64,000 nucleotides of DNA, taken from NCBI GenBank assembly GCA_011390805.1, contig JAABRT010000008.1:1-64000 (forward strand), in the 5' to 3' direction. The DNA comes from Gemmatimonas sp. Lineage in GTDB: Bacteria; Gemmatimonadota; Gemmatimonadetes; Gemmatimonadales; Gemmatimonadaceae. Of the stretch, positions 52,623 through 63,828 are shown piece by piece. Every line of letters begins with the position of its first letter. Position 1 is the first letter of the stretch. Under the pieces are notes generated by a model. The model ran no database searches and was not told where the DNA came from. It saw nothing but the letters and a program-made list of their open reading frames with translations. The position numbers and the translations under genes are program-made.

Positions 52623-54023
52623 ATGGCGCGCGTTCGCTCAGTATACCGGTGCACGGAATGCGGTGCCGATCACGCCAAGTGGTCGGGGAAATGCGATTCG
52701 TGCGGTGCGTGGAATACGCTCAATGAAGAACCCGTAGCTGCTGCTCCGGCCACGAAGCGCGCACGGGAACAGGCGCGCACGCATCCCGCAGCCACAGCCG
52801 TGCGCCTTGACGCCGTGACCGGCAGCGAGTCCATGCGCTGGCGCACCGGTCTCGATGAGTTCGACTTTGTGCTCGGCGGCGGCATAGTGCCTGGTGCAAT
52901 GGTTCTTGTGGGTGGTGAACCAGGCATCGGCAAAAGCACGCTGTTGTTGCAGGTTGCGGCGCGACTCGAAGCAGCCGGCCAACGCACCATGTATGTCTCC
53001 GGCGAAGAATCACCGTTGCAGGTGAAGCTGCGTGCTGAGCGATTGGGCGAGCAGGCGGGCGGCGTCTCACTCGTCACCGAAACGCTGCTCGAAACCATTC
53101 TTGCCACAGCGGCTGCACCCGATGAATCAGATCCGCGTGCGTTGGCAGTACTGGTGATCGATTCCATCCAGACCGTGCACACTGATACGCTCGAAGGGGC
53201 GCCGGGCAATGTGGGGCAGGTACGCGAGTGCGCCGCGCGACTGATGCGCTTTGCCAAGGAGCGTGGCGTCACGGTGTTTGTGATCGGACACGTGACCAAG
53301 GGCGGCGGCATTGCCGGTCCCAAGACGCTTGAGCATATCGTTGACACGGTGCTCTACTTTGAGGGCGAAGGCTCGCTCGATCATCGAATTCTGCGCGCAA
53401 CAAAAAATCGTTTCGGCAGCGTCGATGAGATCGGAGTGTTTCGCATGGCGGCGAGTGGATTGCTGCCGGTAGACAATCCATCAGCGCTGTTTCTCGGCGA
53501 CCGAGAAGACATTGCCAGCGGCAGCGCAGTGTGTGCACTCATGGAAGGCACACGGCCGGTGCTCGTAGAAGTGCAGGCGCTCGCTGCACGTGCTGGCTTT
53601 GGCACACCGCAGCGGGTGGCCAATGGCATTGACGGTCGTCGTCTCGCACTGCTGCTGGCCGTGCTTGATAAACGTGGTGGTTTTTCGTGCGCTGATCTCG
53701 ATGTGTTTTGCAATATCGTAGGCGGCATGCGTGTGCAGGAACCCGCGGTGGACCTCGCGATTGCTGCAGCTATTGCAAGCAGCGTTACCGATCGTGCACT
53801 TCCTGCCAACGCTGTCTTTCTTGGCGAACTCGGTCTCGGTGGAGAAGTACGCGCCGTAACGCAAGTTGAACGCAGGCTGGCCGAGGCGGCCAAGCTCGGC
53901 ATGACCGACGCCTACCTGTCGGAGCGCGCAGTACCACGCCGCATACCACCCGGCATGCGGGTGCACGGCGTGAAGACGCTGGCCGACGTGCTCATGCAAA
54001 CCATTGGACCACGCAAACAATGA
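52623..54023 (+). CDS. radA: DNA repair protein RadA
   Basis: About 466 residues from ATG 52623. Zinc finger YRCTECGADHAKWSGKCDSCGAWN, RecA-like domain with Walker A GGEPGIGKSTLLLQ, the RadA-specific KNRFG motif (ATKNRFGSVDEIGVF) and a C-terminal Lon-protease-like domain. Helicase that processes branched recombination intermediates. ATGA overlap with ispD. Confidence 0.97.
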   Translation: MARVRSVYRCTECGADHAKWSGKCDSCGAWNTLNEEPVAAAPATKRAREQARTHPAATAVRLDAVTGSESMRWRTGLDEFDFVLGGGIVPGAMVLVGGEPGIGKSTLLLQVAARLEAAGQRTMYVSGEESPLQVKLRAERLGEQAGGVSLVTETLLETILATAAAPDESDPRALAVLVIDSIQTVHTDTLEGAPGNVGQVRECAARLMRFAKERGVTVFVIGHVTKGGGIAGPKTLEHIVDTVLYFEGEGSLDHRILRATKNRFGSVDEIGVFRMAASGLLPVDNPSALFLGDREDIASGSAVCALMEGTRPVLVEVQALAARAGFGTPQRVANGIDGRRLALLLAVLDKRGGFSCADLDVFCNIVGGMRVQEPAVDLAIAAAIASSVTDRALPANAVFLGELGLGGEVRAVTQVERRLAEAAKLGMTDAYLSERAVPRRIPPGMRVHGVKTLADVLMQTIGPRKQ

Positions 54024-54796
54024 CCGCACCTCGACGCATCATTCCTCCGCCGGTGATCATGGCGCGCGGCGAAGACGCACCGGCACAGGAGCATCGTCCC
54101 ACACGCGACGTGGGCGTAGTGATCGTTGCCGGTGGATCAGGCTCGCGTGTTGGCGGTGAGGAGCTCAAGCAGTTTCGCTGGGTGAGCGGTCGGCCGGCAC
54201 TGTTGCACAGCGTGCAAACCTTCATGGCGCGTGACGATGTCGCCACCGTTGTCGTGGTGCTGCCCAAGGCCTACGCCGCCGATCCGCCGCCCTGGTTGTT
54301 TCAATGCGACGTTGATCGCCTGCTCGTATCAGTTGGTGGACGTGAACGTCACGAGTCGGTGTACAACGGCCTCGAAGATATGCCCGAAGAAGTGCGCTTT
54401 GTGGTGGTTCATGATGCCGCGCGTCCGCTCGTGACCGATGAAACCATCGCACGCGTGATCGACAAGGCTCGTGAAGGCGTGGGAGCCATCGCGGCGTTAC
54501 CCGTTGTGGACACACTCAAGCGCGTGAATGCCGACGGCCACATTACGCAAACCGTTGATCGTGCAGGACTCTGGCGCGCGCAAACGCCGCAGGCATTTCC
54601 TCGCGAGATGCTTGAACGCGCGCATGTCGCAGCCCGCACAGAGCAGGTGGGTGCAACCGACGATGCGGGGCTCTGTGAGCGCATCGGCGAAACCGTGGTT
54701 GTGGTACGTGGCTCGGAACGCGCACTCAAAATCACGGAAGCCGCTGATTTTGCGCGCGCCGAAGCGCTAAGCCTGCTTGGCGATGAAGGGGCCTGA
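54020..54796 (+). CDS. ispD: 2-C-methyl-D-erythritol 4-phosphate cytidylyltransferase
   Basis: 258 residues. Third step of the MEP isoprenoid pathway. Nucleotide-binding VIVAGGSGSRVGGEELKQF, GGRERHESVYNGL and VVVHDAARPLVTDE, plus WRAQTPQAFPRE, are the family motifs. The N-terminal ~30 residues are extra. ispF is not adjacent here. Confidence 0.94.
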   Translation: MTAPRRIIPPPVIMARGEDAPAQEHRPTRDVGVVIVAGGSGSRVGGEELKQFRWVSGRPALLHSVQTFMARDDVATVVVVLPKAYAADPPPWLFQCDVDRLLVSVGGRERHESVYNGLEDMPEEVRFVVVHDAARPLVTDETIARVIDKAREGVGAIAALPVVDTLKRVNADGHITQTVDRAGLWRAQTPQAFPREMLERAHVAARTEQVGATDDAGLCERIGETVVVVRGSERALKITEAADFARAEALSLLGDEGA

Positions 54797-54808
54797 CCAC
54801 GTGATGCC

Positions 54809-55480
54809 ATGAAGCCCGGCACGCTCACAACCCCGTTCTGGTCGCCGGCTGAAATTCAGGGCGCGGCTCGCATGGTGAGCGCGCACCTCGCCAACCGTGG
54901 TGTTCTCGCATATCCCACTGAGACCGTGTACGGTTTTGGCACGGCCGTAGACCATGAGTCGGTCGAAACGCTGGTACGCATGAAACAGCGTCCACCGTCC
55001 AAGCCGTTTTTGCTCCTGATTGCCGGCAGCGGCATGCTGGAGCGACTGGGGCTGGTGCTCACGGCGTCTGCCTCGCAACTCGCGGCCCGGTTCTGGCCCG
55101 GTCCACTCACGCTCGTGTTGCCCGGAGGCGACCACCGTGTTCCGCGACGTTTGCGTGGCCCCGAAGGCGGGGTAGCGGTCCGGTGGACGCCTCATGAAGG
55201 GTTGCAATCGCTGATCAGGGCGTACGGTGATCCGATCACCTCAACCAGCGCCAACCGCCCCGGCGTGCCGCCTGCGGTGACCGCATCGGAAATCGTGTCA
55301 CAATGGACCGACATGGTACATCGTGGTACGCTCATGGTACTCGACGGCGGCCGTTTGCCTCCCTCCAAGCCATCGACGGTCGTAGACTGCACTGGTCGGC
55401 GTCCACGCGTCATCCGCCCCGGTGTGTTCAGCGCGGCCGAGTTGCGCGATTGTGTTCCCGATCTGATTGGCAACGTCTGA
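54809..55480 (+). CDS. tsaC: Threonylcarbamoyl-AMP synthase (TsaC/Sua5/YrdC)
   Basis: 223 residues, the short form without the Sua5 C-terminal domain. Makes threonylcarbamoyl-AMP for the t6A37 tRNA modification. YPTETVYGFGTAV, KQRPPSKPF and the STSANRPG motif are diagnostic. The arginine-phosphatase-like gene follows after 27 bases, an order also known from Bacillus (ywlC and ywlE region). Confidence 0.93.
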   Translation: MKPGTLTTPFWSPAEIQGAARMVSAHLANRGVLAYPTETVYGFGTAVDHESVETLVRMKQRPPSKPFLLLIAGSGMLERLGLVLTASASQLAARFWPGPLTLVLPGGDHRVPRRLRGPEGGVAVRWTPHEGLQSLIRAYGDPITSTSANRPGVPPAVTASEIVSQWTDMVHRGTLMVLDGGRLPPSKPSTVVDCTGRRPRVIRPGVFSAAELRDCVPDLIGNV

Positions 55481-55507
55481 CGTTTTTCCCCTCTCTGCGA
55501 GTGGCCC

Positions 55508-55981
55508 ATGCATTTGCTGTTTGTCTGCACCGGAAACACCTGCCGTAGTCCTCTCGCCGAAGCCATTGCGCGCCATGCCGTGCTGCAGCGCGGTCTCGTG
55601 AATCTCACCGCCGGCAGCGCCGGAATCAGTGCGTGGGAGGGGGCACCTGCATCGGATGGGTCGCTGCTTGTTGCCATGGAGCACGGCATTGATCTCGCGC
55701 CACATCGCGCGCGCATGTTGTCACCAACGATGATTGAAGAAGCGGACCTCATCCTGACCATGGGACCGTCGCACCTTGAGCGCGTGCAGGCGCTGGGTGG
55801 TGCAGACCGCGTGCATCTGCTCACGGCATTCGCCTCCAACGATACGAGCGCCGATCCGGTCGTCGATCCTTTCGGCGGTGATCTTGAGGTGTATCGCCAG
55901 ACGTTCGCCGAGCTGTCGGAGTTGGTACACGCGACGCTGGATCGTGTGGTGAACCTGCAAGACCCAACGACGCGAAGCTGA
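55508..55981 (+). CDS. Low-molecular-weight phosphatase, YwlE/arginine-phosphatase-like
   Basis: 157 residues. CX5R loop CTGNTCRS (Cys7, Arg13) and general-acid region DPFGGDLEVYRQT. The Thr at position 11 of the loop, where tyrosine phosphatases normally have Ile, is the residue reported to give Bacillus YwlE protein-arginine phosphatase specificity, and DPFGG is shared too. Activity on phospho-arginine is therefore likely by homology, but no McsB kinase is visible here. Confidence 0.85.
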   Translation: MHLLFVCTGNTCRSPLAEAIARHAVLQRGLVNLTAGSAGISAWEGAPASDGSLLVAMEHGIDLAPHRARMLSPTMIEEADLILTMGPSHLERVQALGGADRVHLLTAFASNDTSADPVVDPFGGDLEVYRQTFAELSELVHATLDRVVNLQDPTTRS

Positions 55982-55984
55982 TCG

Positions 55985-56940
55985 ATGAGCGCACGACCAC
56001 GCGCTCCCTCGGCGCCCGCATCACTCGTGTTGCTCGGTCACCCGGTGTCGCATTCGCTTTCACCGGTATTCCAGCAGGCAGCGCTCGATGCCGCCGGACT
56101 CGCGGTGCGATATGAAGCGCGGGATGTTGCGCCCGATGCGTTGACGTTCATGCTGCGCGAGCTCGCGTTGTGTGGTGCTGCGGGGAACGTGACCATTCCG
56201 CACAAGGAAGCAGTGTTCGGTCAGTGCGTACACGTCACCGACCTGGCGCGCCGCGTGGGTGCCGTGAACACCTTCTGGTACTCAGCCACCGGGGAGCTCA
56301 CCGGACACAATACGGATGTCGCCGGTGCCGCGGAGGCGATTCGCGCCGTGCTGCCTGTTTCGCAATCAGAGCAGGCCGCCCCAATTCGCGTCGCACTGCT
56401 CGGCGCTGGTGGCTCCGCATTGAGCGTGATCATTGCGTTGGAGCAGTGGAACGTGCAGGAGCTTGTAATCTTTTCGCGCACTGAATCCCGGGCGGCGAGC
56501 CTGGCCGGCCGCTGCACCTTTTCCGCGCGTGTTGCTGAGAGCGCTGAACTGGCAGTGCAACACGCGGATCTCGTGATCAATACCACGCCTATTGGACTGC
56601 ACGACGATCGCATGCCGGCGAGTCCTCAGGCACTCACCCCGCACGCCGCGGTGCTCGATCTGGTGTATCGACGCGGTGAGACCGCCTGGGTGAATCGCTG
56701 TCGGGAGCGGGGGCATCGGGCCGAAGACGGATTGCGCATGCTGGTGGAGCAGGGTGCGGCAGCGTTTGCGTGCTGGTTTGCGCGTTCGCCCGATCGGAAC
56801 GCCATGTGGGCCTCGCTCGAACCACGTCCGTCTTCGTTATCCACGGCATTGGCAGATCAGCCGGTGGCTGTGCATCCGGCAGATGCGCAGCATGAGTCGC
56901 GGCCGTCGCCGCTGGTCAGCCCATCCCCACCGGACAGCAT

Positions 56941-56944
<4 letters not shown>
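55985..56944 (+). CDS. aroE: Shikimate dehydrogenase
   Basis: 319 residues. NADPH-dependent reduction of 3-dehydroshikimate in aromatic amino acid synthesis. The substrate site GHPVSHSLSPVFQQAAL, GNVTIPHKEAV (catalytic Lys) and NTDVAGA, and the cofactor loop GAGGSALSVI, are present. A ~45-residue Pro/Ser-rich C-terminal tail is unusual. ATGA overlap with the comF-like gene. Confidence 0.94.
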
Positions 56945-58853
<1,909 letters not shown>

Positions 58854-58866
58854 GTCCTCGCCAACC

Positions 58867-60066
58867 ATGACCGCACGCACCATCCGTCGACTCACCGACG
58901 CCGAAGTCCACGGACGGCGCGTGCTGGTTCGTGTCGACTTCAATGTGCCGCTGGATGAACACGGGCACGTGGCTGACGCCACACGTATTCTGGCCGCTCT
59001 CCCCACGATCACGGCGCTGGCCGATCGTGGGGCCAAGGTCGTATTGCTGTCGCATTTCGGTCGTCCCAAGGGACAGCCGAACGACAAGTATTCTCTGAAG
59101 CCGGTAGCGGAGCGACTGAAGATCGCACTCGCGCCGCGTCCGGTCTCATTTATCGAAAGCACGGTGGGCAGTGACGCAGTTGCCGCGACCAACGCGTTGG
59201 CCGCAGGCAGCGTGCTGCTTCTGGAGAACACGCGCTTTCACGCCGGTGAAGAATCAAATGACGACGCGTTCGCACAGCAGCTTGGTGAGCTGGGCGATGT
59301 GTTCGTGAACGATGCGTTTGGGGCCGCACATCGTGCGCATGCGAGCACGGCTGGTGTCACCAAGTACGTGCGCCCTGCAGTAGCGGGCCTGCTCATGGAG
59401 CGCGAGCTGGCGTTCCTCGGCGATGCGCTGGAAGCGCCCGACCATCCATTTGTCGCGGTGCTGGGCGGCAGCAAAATCTCGGGCAAGATTGATGTCATCG
59501 AAGCGCTGCTGCCCAAAGTGGATCGGTTGCTCATCGGCGGTGCCATGGCATGCACCTTCTTTCGTGCCATGGGGCTCGAAACCGGTGCGTCTCTGGTGGA
59601 GGAAGACCGCGTGGAGATGGCGCGTGATCTGCTCGAGCGTTCCGGCAACAAACTGCGTCTGCCCACTGACGCGATGGTAGCATCAAACATGAAGGACGTC
59701 AGTCGTGCACACGTGGTGGCGCGCGAAGCAATCATTGCCAGCGAAGCCATGTTTGATATCGGTCCCGAGTCAATCCGGCAGTTCGCGGTTGAAGTCGAAC
59801 GCGCCAAGACGGTGCTGTGGAACGGGCCGATGGGCGTGTTTGAACAGCCGCCGTTTGACAAAGGCACGCGCGCAATCGCCGATGCCATGGCGCATGCCAC
59901 AGACCGTGGCGCCATCACCATCGTAGGCGGTGGCGATTCTGCTGCGGCGATTGCCGAGGCCGGACTTGAATCACGGCTCACTCACATTTCCACCGGTGGC
60001 GGCGCGTCACTCGAGTTCCTGGAAGGCAAAGTGCTTCCCGGAGTCGCCGCGCTCGATCAGGAGTAG
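58867..60066 (+). CDS. pgk: Phosphoglycerate kinase
   Basis: 399 residues from ATG 58867 (the track extends to 58837). VRVDFNVPLDE at the N terminus, LLSHFGRPKG, GGSKISGKIDVI and the C-terminal nucleotide loop GGGDSAAAIAEAGLE are intact. Generates ATP from 1,3-bisphosphoglycerate. Follows gap by 13 bases. Confidence 0.97.
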   Translation: MTARTIRRLTDAEVHGRRVLVRVDFNVPLDEHGHVADATRILAALPTITALADRGAKVVLLSHFGRPKGQPNDKYSLKPVAERLKIALAPRPVSFIESTVGSDAVAATNALAAGSVLLLENTRFHAGEESNDDAFAQQLGELGDVFVNDAFGAAHRAHASTAGVTKYVRPAVAGLLMERELAFLGDALEAPDHPFVAVLGGSKISGKIDVIEALLPKVDRLLIGGAMACTFFRAMGLETGASLVEEDRVEMARDLLERSGNKLRLPTDAMVASNMKDVSRAHVVAREAIIASEAMFDIGPESIRQFAVEVERAKTVLWNGPMGVFEQPPFDKGTRAIADAMAHATDRGAITIVGGGDSAAAIAEAGLESRLTHISTGGGASLEFLEGKVLPGVAALDQE

Positions 60067-60069
60067 CGT

Positions 60070-60837
60070 TTGCTTCGTACCCCGATTTTTGCAGCGAACT
60101 GGAAGCTCAATCATGGCCCAACTGATGCCCGGGCCTTCATGCAGCGTTTCCTGGCGCAAACGCCGCGTCAGCACGATCGCACGCTCTTGTTCTTTCCACC
60201 GGCGTTGTCGTTGGCAGCCGTCAATGATGGGCTGCGTGACCGCCCCGATATCCTCACCGGCGTACAGCACGTACACTCGGAACCGCAGGGCGCATTCACC
60301 GGTGAGAACTCGGTGTCGATGGCACGTGATGCCGGAGCACGTGCCATCCTCATCGGTCACTCGGAGCGTCGTCATGTGTTCGGTGAAACCGACGAGGCCA
60401 CAGGCAAGAAAATGCGGCTGGCCATTGACGCGCATCTGATTCCGATGCTGTGCGTGGGCGAGACGCTGGAAGAGCGGGAGGCCGGCGCCACGGAGCAGGT
60501 GGTACTCCGGCAGCTGGCGGCCGGCGTGGCCCTGCTGAACGATGCAGAAATCAGCGGCATTATGCTGGCCTACGAGCCGGTGTGGGCCATCGGTACGGGG
60601 CGTACCGCCACGCCGGAAGACGCGTCGGCCATTCACGCCGTACTGCGAACCGCGATTCAGCAGCGCATCGCGTCGCGCAGCGCGCACGTGCCGATCTGCT
60701 ATGGTGGATCGGTGAACCGCGGCAATGCGCAGGCGCTGCTTTCGTCGCCCGACATTGATGGCGTGCTCGTGGGTGGCGCCAGTCTGGACGCCGACGGCTG
60801 GAGCGCCATCACCCGGACCGAGTTCACACGCGGCTGA
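60070..60837 (+). CDS. tpiA: Triose-phosphate isomerase
   Basis: 255 residues from TTG 60070. AANWKLNHG, the catalytic His in IGHSERRHVFGE, catalytic Glu in AYEPVWAIGTG and phosphate-binding CYGGSVNRGN are all present. Interconverts DHAP and G3P. Three bases after pgk. A perfect hairpin lies just after its stop. Confidence 0.97.
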   Translation: MLRTPIFAANWKLNHGPTDARAFMQRFLAQTPRQHDRTLLFFPPALSLAAVNDGLRDRPDILTGVQHVHSEPQGAFTGENSVSMARDAGARAILIGHSERRHVFGETDEATGKKMRLAIDAHLIPMLCVGETLEEREAGATEQVVLRQLAAGVALLNDAEISGIMLAYEPVWAIGTGRTATPEDASAIHAVLRTAIQQRIASRSAHVPICYGGSVNRGNAQALLSSPDIDGVLVGGASLDADGWSAITRTEFTRG

Positions 60838-60849
60838 GTCGTGGCAACC

Positions 60850-60882
60850 GCTTGGCGCTGCAGAGGTTGAGCAGCGCCAAGC
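60850..60882 (+). terminator. Hairpin after tpiA
   Basis: Perfect 12-bp stem GCTTGGCGCTGC/GCAGCGCCAAGC with a 9-base loop, but no T-tract. It could end or stabilise the gap-pgk-tpiA mRNA. Confidence 0.5.
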
Positions 60883-60991
60883 CCTTGCGAAGTAACCCCC
60901 GAGGCTGCGAAGTTATGAGGCTAACAGGTTTTGCCTCGGCGCCCACACATGTGGCGTCCGCAGCCGCCCGTCCCGATCCCACATTTGTGCC

Positions 60992-61372
60992 ATGTACACG
61001 CTGCTCCTGACACTTCTCATTCTCGACGCACTGCTGCTGGGCGTTGTCATCCTGTTGCAGGCCGGCAAGGGCGGCGGTTTGGCCGCCAGCTTCGGCGGCG
61101 CGAGTTCGTCGTCAGATTCGTTCATGGGCACGCGTCAGGCCGGAAACCTGCTCACCAAGGCGTCATGGTGGTGCGGTGGCATTTTCCTCGGATTGGCGTT
61201 CATTCTGCAGCTCATGTCTACGCGCTCTGCGGTGCCCACGTCAGTACTTGATCGCCTGTCGGCGCCCGCGACTGAATCGGCTGCCCCCGTAGCCCCCGGC
61301 GGCGCCACGCCTGCGCTGCCGCTCGAGAACACACCGCCGGCAGAGCCGCCGGCGCCTGAGCCCAACAACTAA
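60992..61372 (+). CDS. secG: Protein translocase subunit SecG
   Basis: 126 residues, two membrane helices: [19 protein letters not shown], then the conserved loop [14 protein letters not shown], then [18 protein letters not shown] Pro/Ala-rich C-terminal tail follows. Accessory part of the SecYEG channel. The tpiA-secG order is common across bacteria. Confidence 0.93.
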   Translation: MYTLLLTLLILDALLLGVVILLQAGKGGGLAASFGGASSSSDSFMGTRQAGNLLTKASWWCGGIFLGLAFILQLMSTRSAVPTSVLDRLSAPATESAAPVAPGGATPALPLENTPPAEPPAPEPNN

Positions 61373-61386
61373 GCCTGAGAGAACTG

Positions 61387-62502
61387 GTGGGCACATTGCC
61401 TCCCGAAGGGTTTCTCCTCCTCGAGGACGGAACCCTTTTTCTTGGTCGCCTTGTCGGACCGGGCACGCCAACGGTCGCTGAAGTCGTGTTCACCACGAAC
61501 ATGAGCGGCTACCAGGAAGTCTTCAGCGATCCGTCGTACAACGCGCAGATCGTTGTCATGACGGCTCCCATGATCGGCAACTACGGCGTGAACACCGAAG
61601 ACCCCGAGTCGGCGCGCCCGCAGGTGGCCGGTGCAGTGGTGCGGGAGCTCTCTCGCACGTATTCCAACTGGCGCGCCACCGGCTCGCTTGAGGAGTGGCT
61701 CAGCGGCGCCAACGTACCGGTGCTGACTGAGGTCGACACGCGTCGCCTCGCCATGCATCTCCGGTCTGCCGGTGTCATGCGTGGCGTGATTGCAGCGGGC
61801 TCAACGCCCGGCGCAGAGGCTTTGGCCGCGTTGGGTGGATGCCCGGCCATGGTGGGACTCGATCTTGCTTCGGTGGTGACCACGAAAGAGCCGTACGCCT
61901 GGGGCAACGCGCAGCATCCGGTGCACGTGGTGGCGTACGACTTCGGCATCAAGCGAAACATCCTGCGTTTGTTCGATGCGCACGGGGTTCGCGTGACGGT
62001 CGTGCCCGCGAGCACGTCGGTGGCCGATGTGCTCGCGCTCAAACCCGATGGCGTCTTTTTGTCAAACGGCCCCGGTGACCCGGAAGCGGTGACCTATGCG
62101 CTACCAGCCATTCGGGAACTGGCTGGTGCAGGGACGCCCATGTTCGGGATCTGCCTTGGACACCAGCTGCTCGGCCTGGCCTTCGGCGCACACACGGCCA
62201 AGATGCCCTTCGGCCACCGCGGCGGAAACCAGCCGGTGAAGGACCTCATGTCCGGCAAGGTGCTCATCACTTCGCAGAATCATGGCTTTGCCGTGGCAGG
62301 ATCGGAGCAGGAGGGCGTCGCAGGTGCGGCCGATTTACAGGTCACGCACGTGAACTTGAACGACGGCACCGTAGAGGGGCTGCGTCACCGCACGTTGCCG
62401 ATCTTTGGTGTGCAGTATCACCCGGAAGCAGCGCCGGGCCCGCACGATGCCGTGCCACACTTCAACGAGTTTCTGACGGCGTTGAAGTCACGTCGCGCGT
62501 GA
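61387..62502 (+). CDS. carA: Carbamoyl-phosphate synthase small subunit
   Basis: 371 residues from GTG 61387. Glutamine amidotransferase chain: the N-terminal carA-specific domain ([20 protein letters not shown]) and the C-terminal class I GATase with nucleophile Cys in [13 protein letters not shown] and His in [13 protein letters not shown]. Provides ammonia for pyrimidine and arginine synthesis. carB is not in the window. Confidence 0.96.
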   Translation: MGTLPPEGFLLLEDGTLFLGRLVGPGTPTVAEVVFTTNMSGYQEVFSDPSYNAQIVVMTAPMIGNYGVNTEDPESARPQVAGAVVRELSRTYSNWRATGSLEEWLSGANVPVLTEVDTRRLAMHLRSAGVMRGVIAAGSTPGAEALAALGGCPAMVGLDLASVVTTKEPYAWGNAQHPVHVVAYDFGIKRNILRLFDAHGVRVTVVPASTSVADVLALKPDGVFLSNGPGDPEAVTYALPAIRELAGAGTPMFGICLGHQLLGLAFGAHTAKMPFGHRGGNQPVKDLMSGKVLITSQNHGFAVAGSEQEGVAGAADLQVTHVNLNDGTVEGLRHRTLPIFGVQYHPEAAPGPHDAVPHFNEFLTALKSRRA

Positions 62503-62530
62503 TTGCCCCAACTGCTTGTGCCCCAAGTAC

Positions 62531-62559
62531 TTGACTGCGGCGAGCTGAAGCCGTAGGTT
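62531..62559 (+). promoter_or_regulatory. Promoter of the HU/IHF-like gene
   Basis: TTGACT, 17-base spacer, TAGGTT. Start expected near 62566, leader about 88 bases. Confidence 0.6.
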
Positions 62560-62653
62560 CGCTTCTCCCGGGCGAAAGGGGCGCGTAAAATCACACGCTC
62601 GTTTCGTCTCCCGCGCTGGCTCCCGGCTGGCGTGCTGCCCTTTGGAAGAGCTC

Positions 62654-63043
62654 ATGACGAAAGCCGATCTGGTGGAAAACGTCACGGCGCGGATCGCCCG
62701 GACTGCTGGTCCAACGATCTCGAAGAAAGATTGCGCGCGTGTAGTTGACGCCTTTCTCGATGCCATCAAAGACGCCCTCGCCGAGCAGAAGAATATCGAG
62801 GTGCGAGGATTCGGTACCTTCAAGATCCGGCAGCGCAAAACGCGCATGGCGCGCAATCCGCGCACCGGATCGCCTGTAGAGGTTTCAGCGCGACCGGTGC
62901 CGGTCTTCAAGCCATCCAAAGAGCTACGGACGCTGGTCGCCGACGCCGACGAGGTGCTTGAGGCGGCAGAAAAGGCGGCGGCTGAGGCCCTGCAGCAGCG
63001 GCTCGGTCTGGGGGCACCTCGCATCGATATCGACCGCCCCTGA
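62654..63043 (+). CDS. HU/IHF-family DNA-binding protein
   Basis: 129 residues from ATG 62654. MTKADLVENVTARI start, then the DNA-bending arm GFGTFKIRQRKTRMARNPRTG. The core of ~92 residues is followed by an Ala/Glu-rich helical tail (DEVLEAAEKAAAEALQQRLG) that ordinary HU lacks. Nucleoid organisation. Its own promoter lies upstream and a GC hairpin (about 63071-63095) downstream. Confidence 0.94.
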   Translation: MTKADLVENVTARIARTAGPTISKKDCARVVDAFLDAIKDALAEQKNIEVRGFGTFKIRQRKTRMARNPRTGSPVEVSARPVPVFKPSKELRTLVADADEVLEAAEKAAAEALQQRLGLGAPRIDIDRP

Positions 63044-63070
63044 GCCGGCTTCGCAGCGTGCCCGTGTGAC

Positions 63071-63095
63071 CAGGCGGGAGACCACCCGCCGCCTG
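63071..63095 (+). terminator. Hairpin after the HU/IHF-like gene
   Basis: GGCGGG/CCCGCC (or CAGGCGG/CCGCCTG) around AGACCA. Moderate stem, no T-tract. Confidence 0.4.
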
Positions 63096-63103
63096 TGTTC
63101 GGC

Positions 63104-63109
63104 TAGTAT
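63104..63109 (+). promoter_or_regulatory. -10 box of moaD, probably leaderless
   Basis: TAGTAT ends 6 bases before ATG 63116; no convincing -35 and no Shine-Dalgarno. Confidence 0.4.
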
Positions 63110-63115
63110 GTTCAG

Positions 63116-63361
63116 ATGATGACCATCCCAGTCCTGGTGTTTGCGTCGTACGCCGATGCCTTCGGCGCACGAACGGTGCAGGTCCCTGTCAGCGCCCCGT
63201 GTACAGTGGCTGATCTGGTGAGCGCCATGCGTGTGCTGCCCGGCGGTGATCGCCTGCCGACCAAACCGCTGGTCGCACTCAATCAGGCGTATGCGAAAAT
63301 GAGCGCTTCTGTGCAGGCCGGCGACGAAGTAGCGCTTATTCCACCGGTGGCCGGCGGATGA
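63116..63361 (+). CDS. moaD: Molybdopterin synthase small subunit (MoaD)
   Basis: 81 residues with ubiquitin-like fold pattern and the essential C-terminal Gly-Gly (IPPVAGG) that carries the thiocarboxylate. Works with MoaE encoded next (ATGA overlap) to sulfurate precursor Z. A second ATG lies 1 codon downstream. Confidence 0.9.
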   Translation: MMTIPVLVFASYADAFGARTVQVPVSAPCTVADLVSAMRVLPGGDRLPTKPLVALNQAYAKMSASVQAGDEVALIPPVAGG

Positions 63362-63828
63362 CCACGCCCACGTTCGCACCCGCCACTGAGCCCGGTTGCG
63401 AACCGTTCATCGCACTGGTCACTGCTCCCATTGATCTGGCGCAGCTGGTGCAGCGGGTGTCGCACGCCAGCGTAGGAGCCATTGCCACCTTTCTCGGCAC
63501 CGTGCGCGAGTTCAACGACGGGCGCGCTGTAACCGGCATCGACTATGAAGCCTACGAGCCCATGGCGCATCGCGAAATGGACGCAATCGCCGGGGAGGCT
63601 GCCGAGCGGTTTCCGGGCGTGCGCGTGAATGTGGTGCATCGGTTGGGGACGCTCGCCGTTGGCGAAGTGAGCGTGGCGATTGCCTGCGCGCACGCCAGAC
63701 GTGCACCGGCGGCCGATGCGATGCGCATGGTCATTGAGGAGCTGAAGGTTCGTGTGCCCATCTGGAAACGTGAGCATTACGCGGATGGAGAGTTTACCTG
63801 GGTTGACCCCAGCGGAAACCCGAGATGA
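63358..63828 (+). CDS. moaE: Molybdopterin synthase catalytic subunit (MoaE)
   Basis: 156 residues. [16 protein letters not shown] and [12 protein letters not shown], then [23 protein letters not shown] and the active-site lysine region [13 protein letters not shown] are diagnostic. Catalyses conversion of cyclic pyranopterin monophosphate to molybdopterin. Overlaps both moaD and moaA. Confidence 0.95.
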   Translation: MTTPTFAPATEPGCEPFIALVTAPIDLAQLVQRVSHASVGAIATFLGTVREFNDGRAVTGIDYEAYEPMAHREMDAIAGEAAERFPGVRVNVVHRLGTLAVGEVSVAIACAHARRAPAADAMRMVIEELKVRVPIWKREHYADGEFTWVDPSGNPR

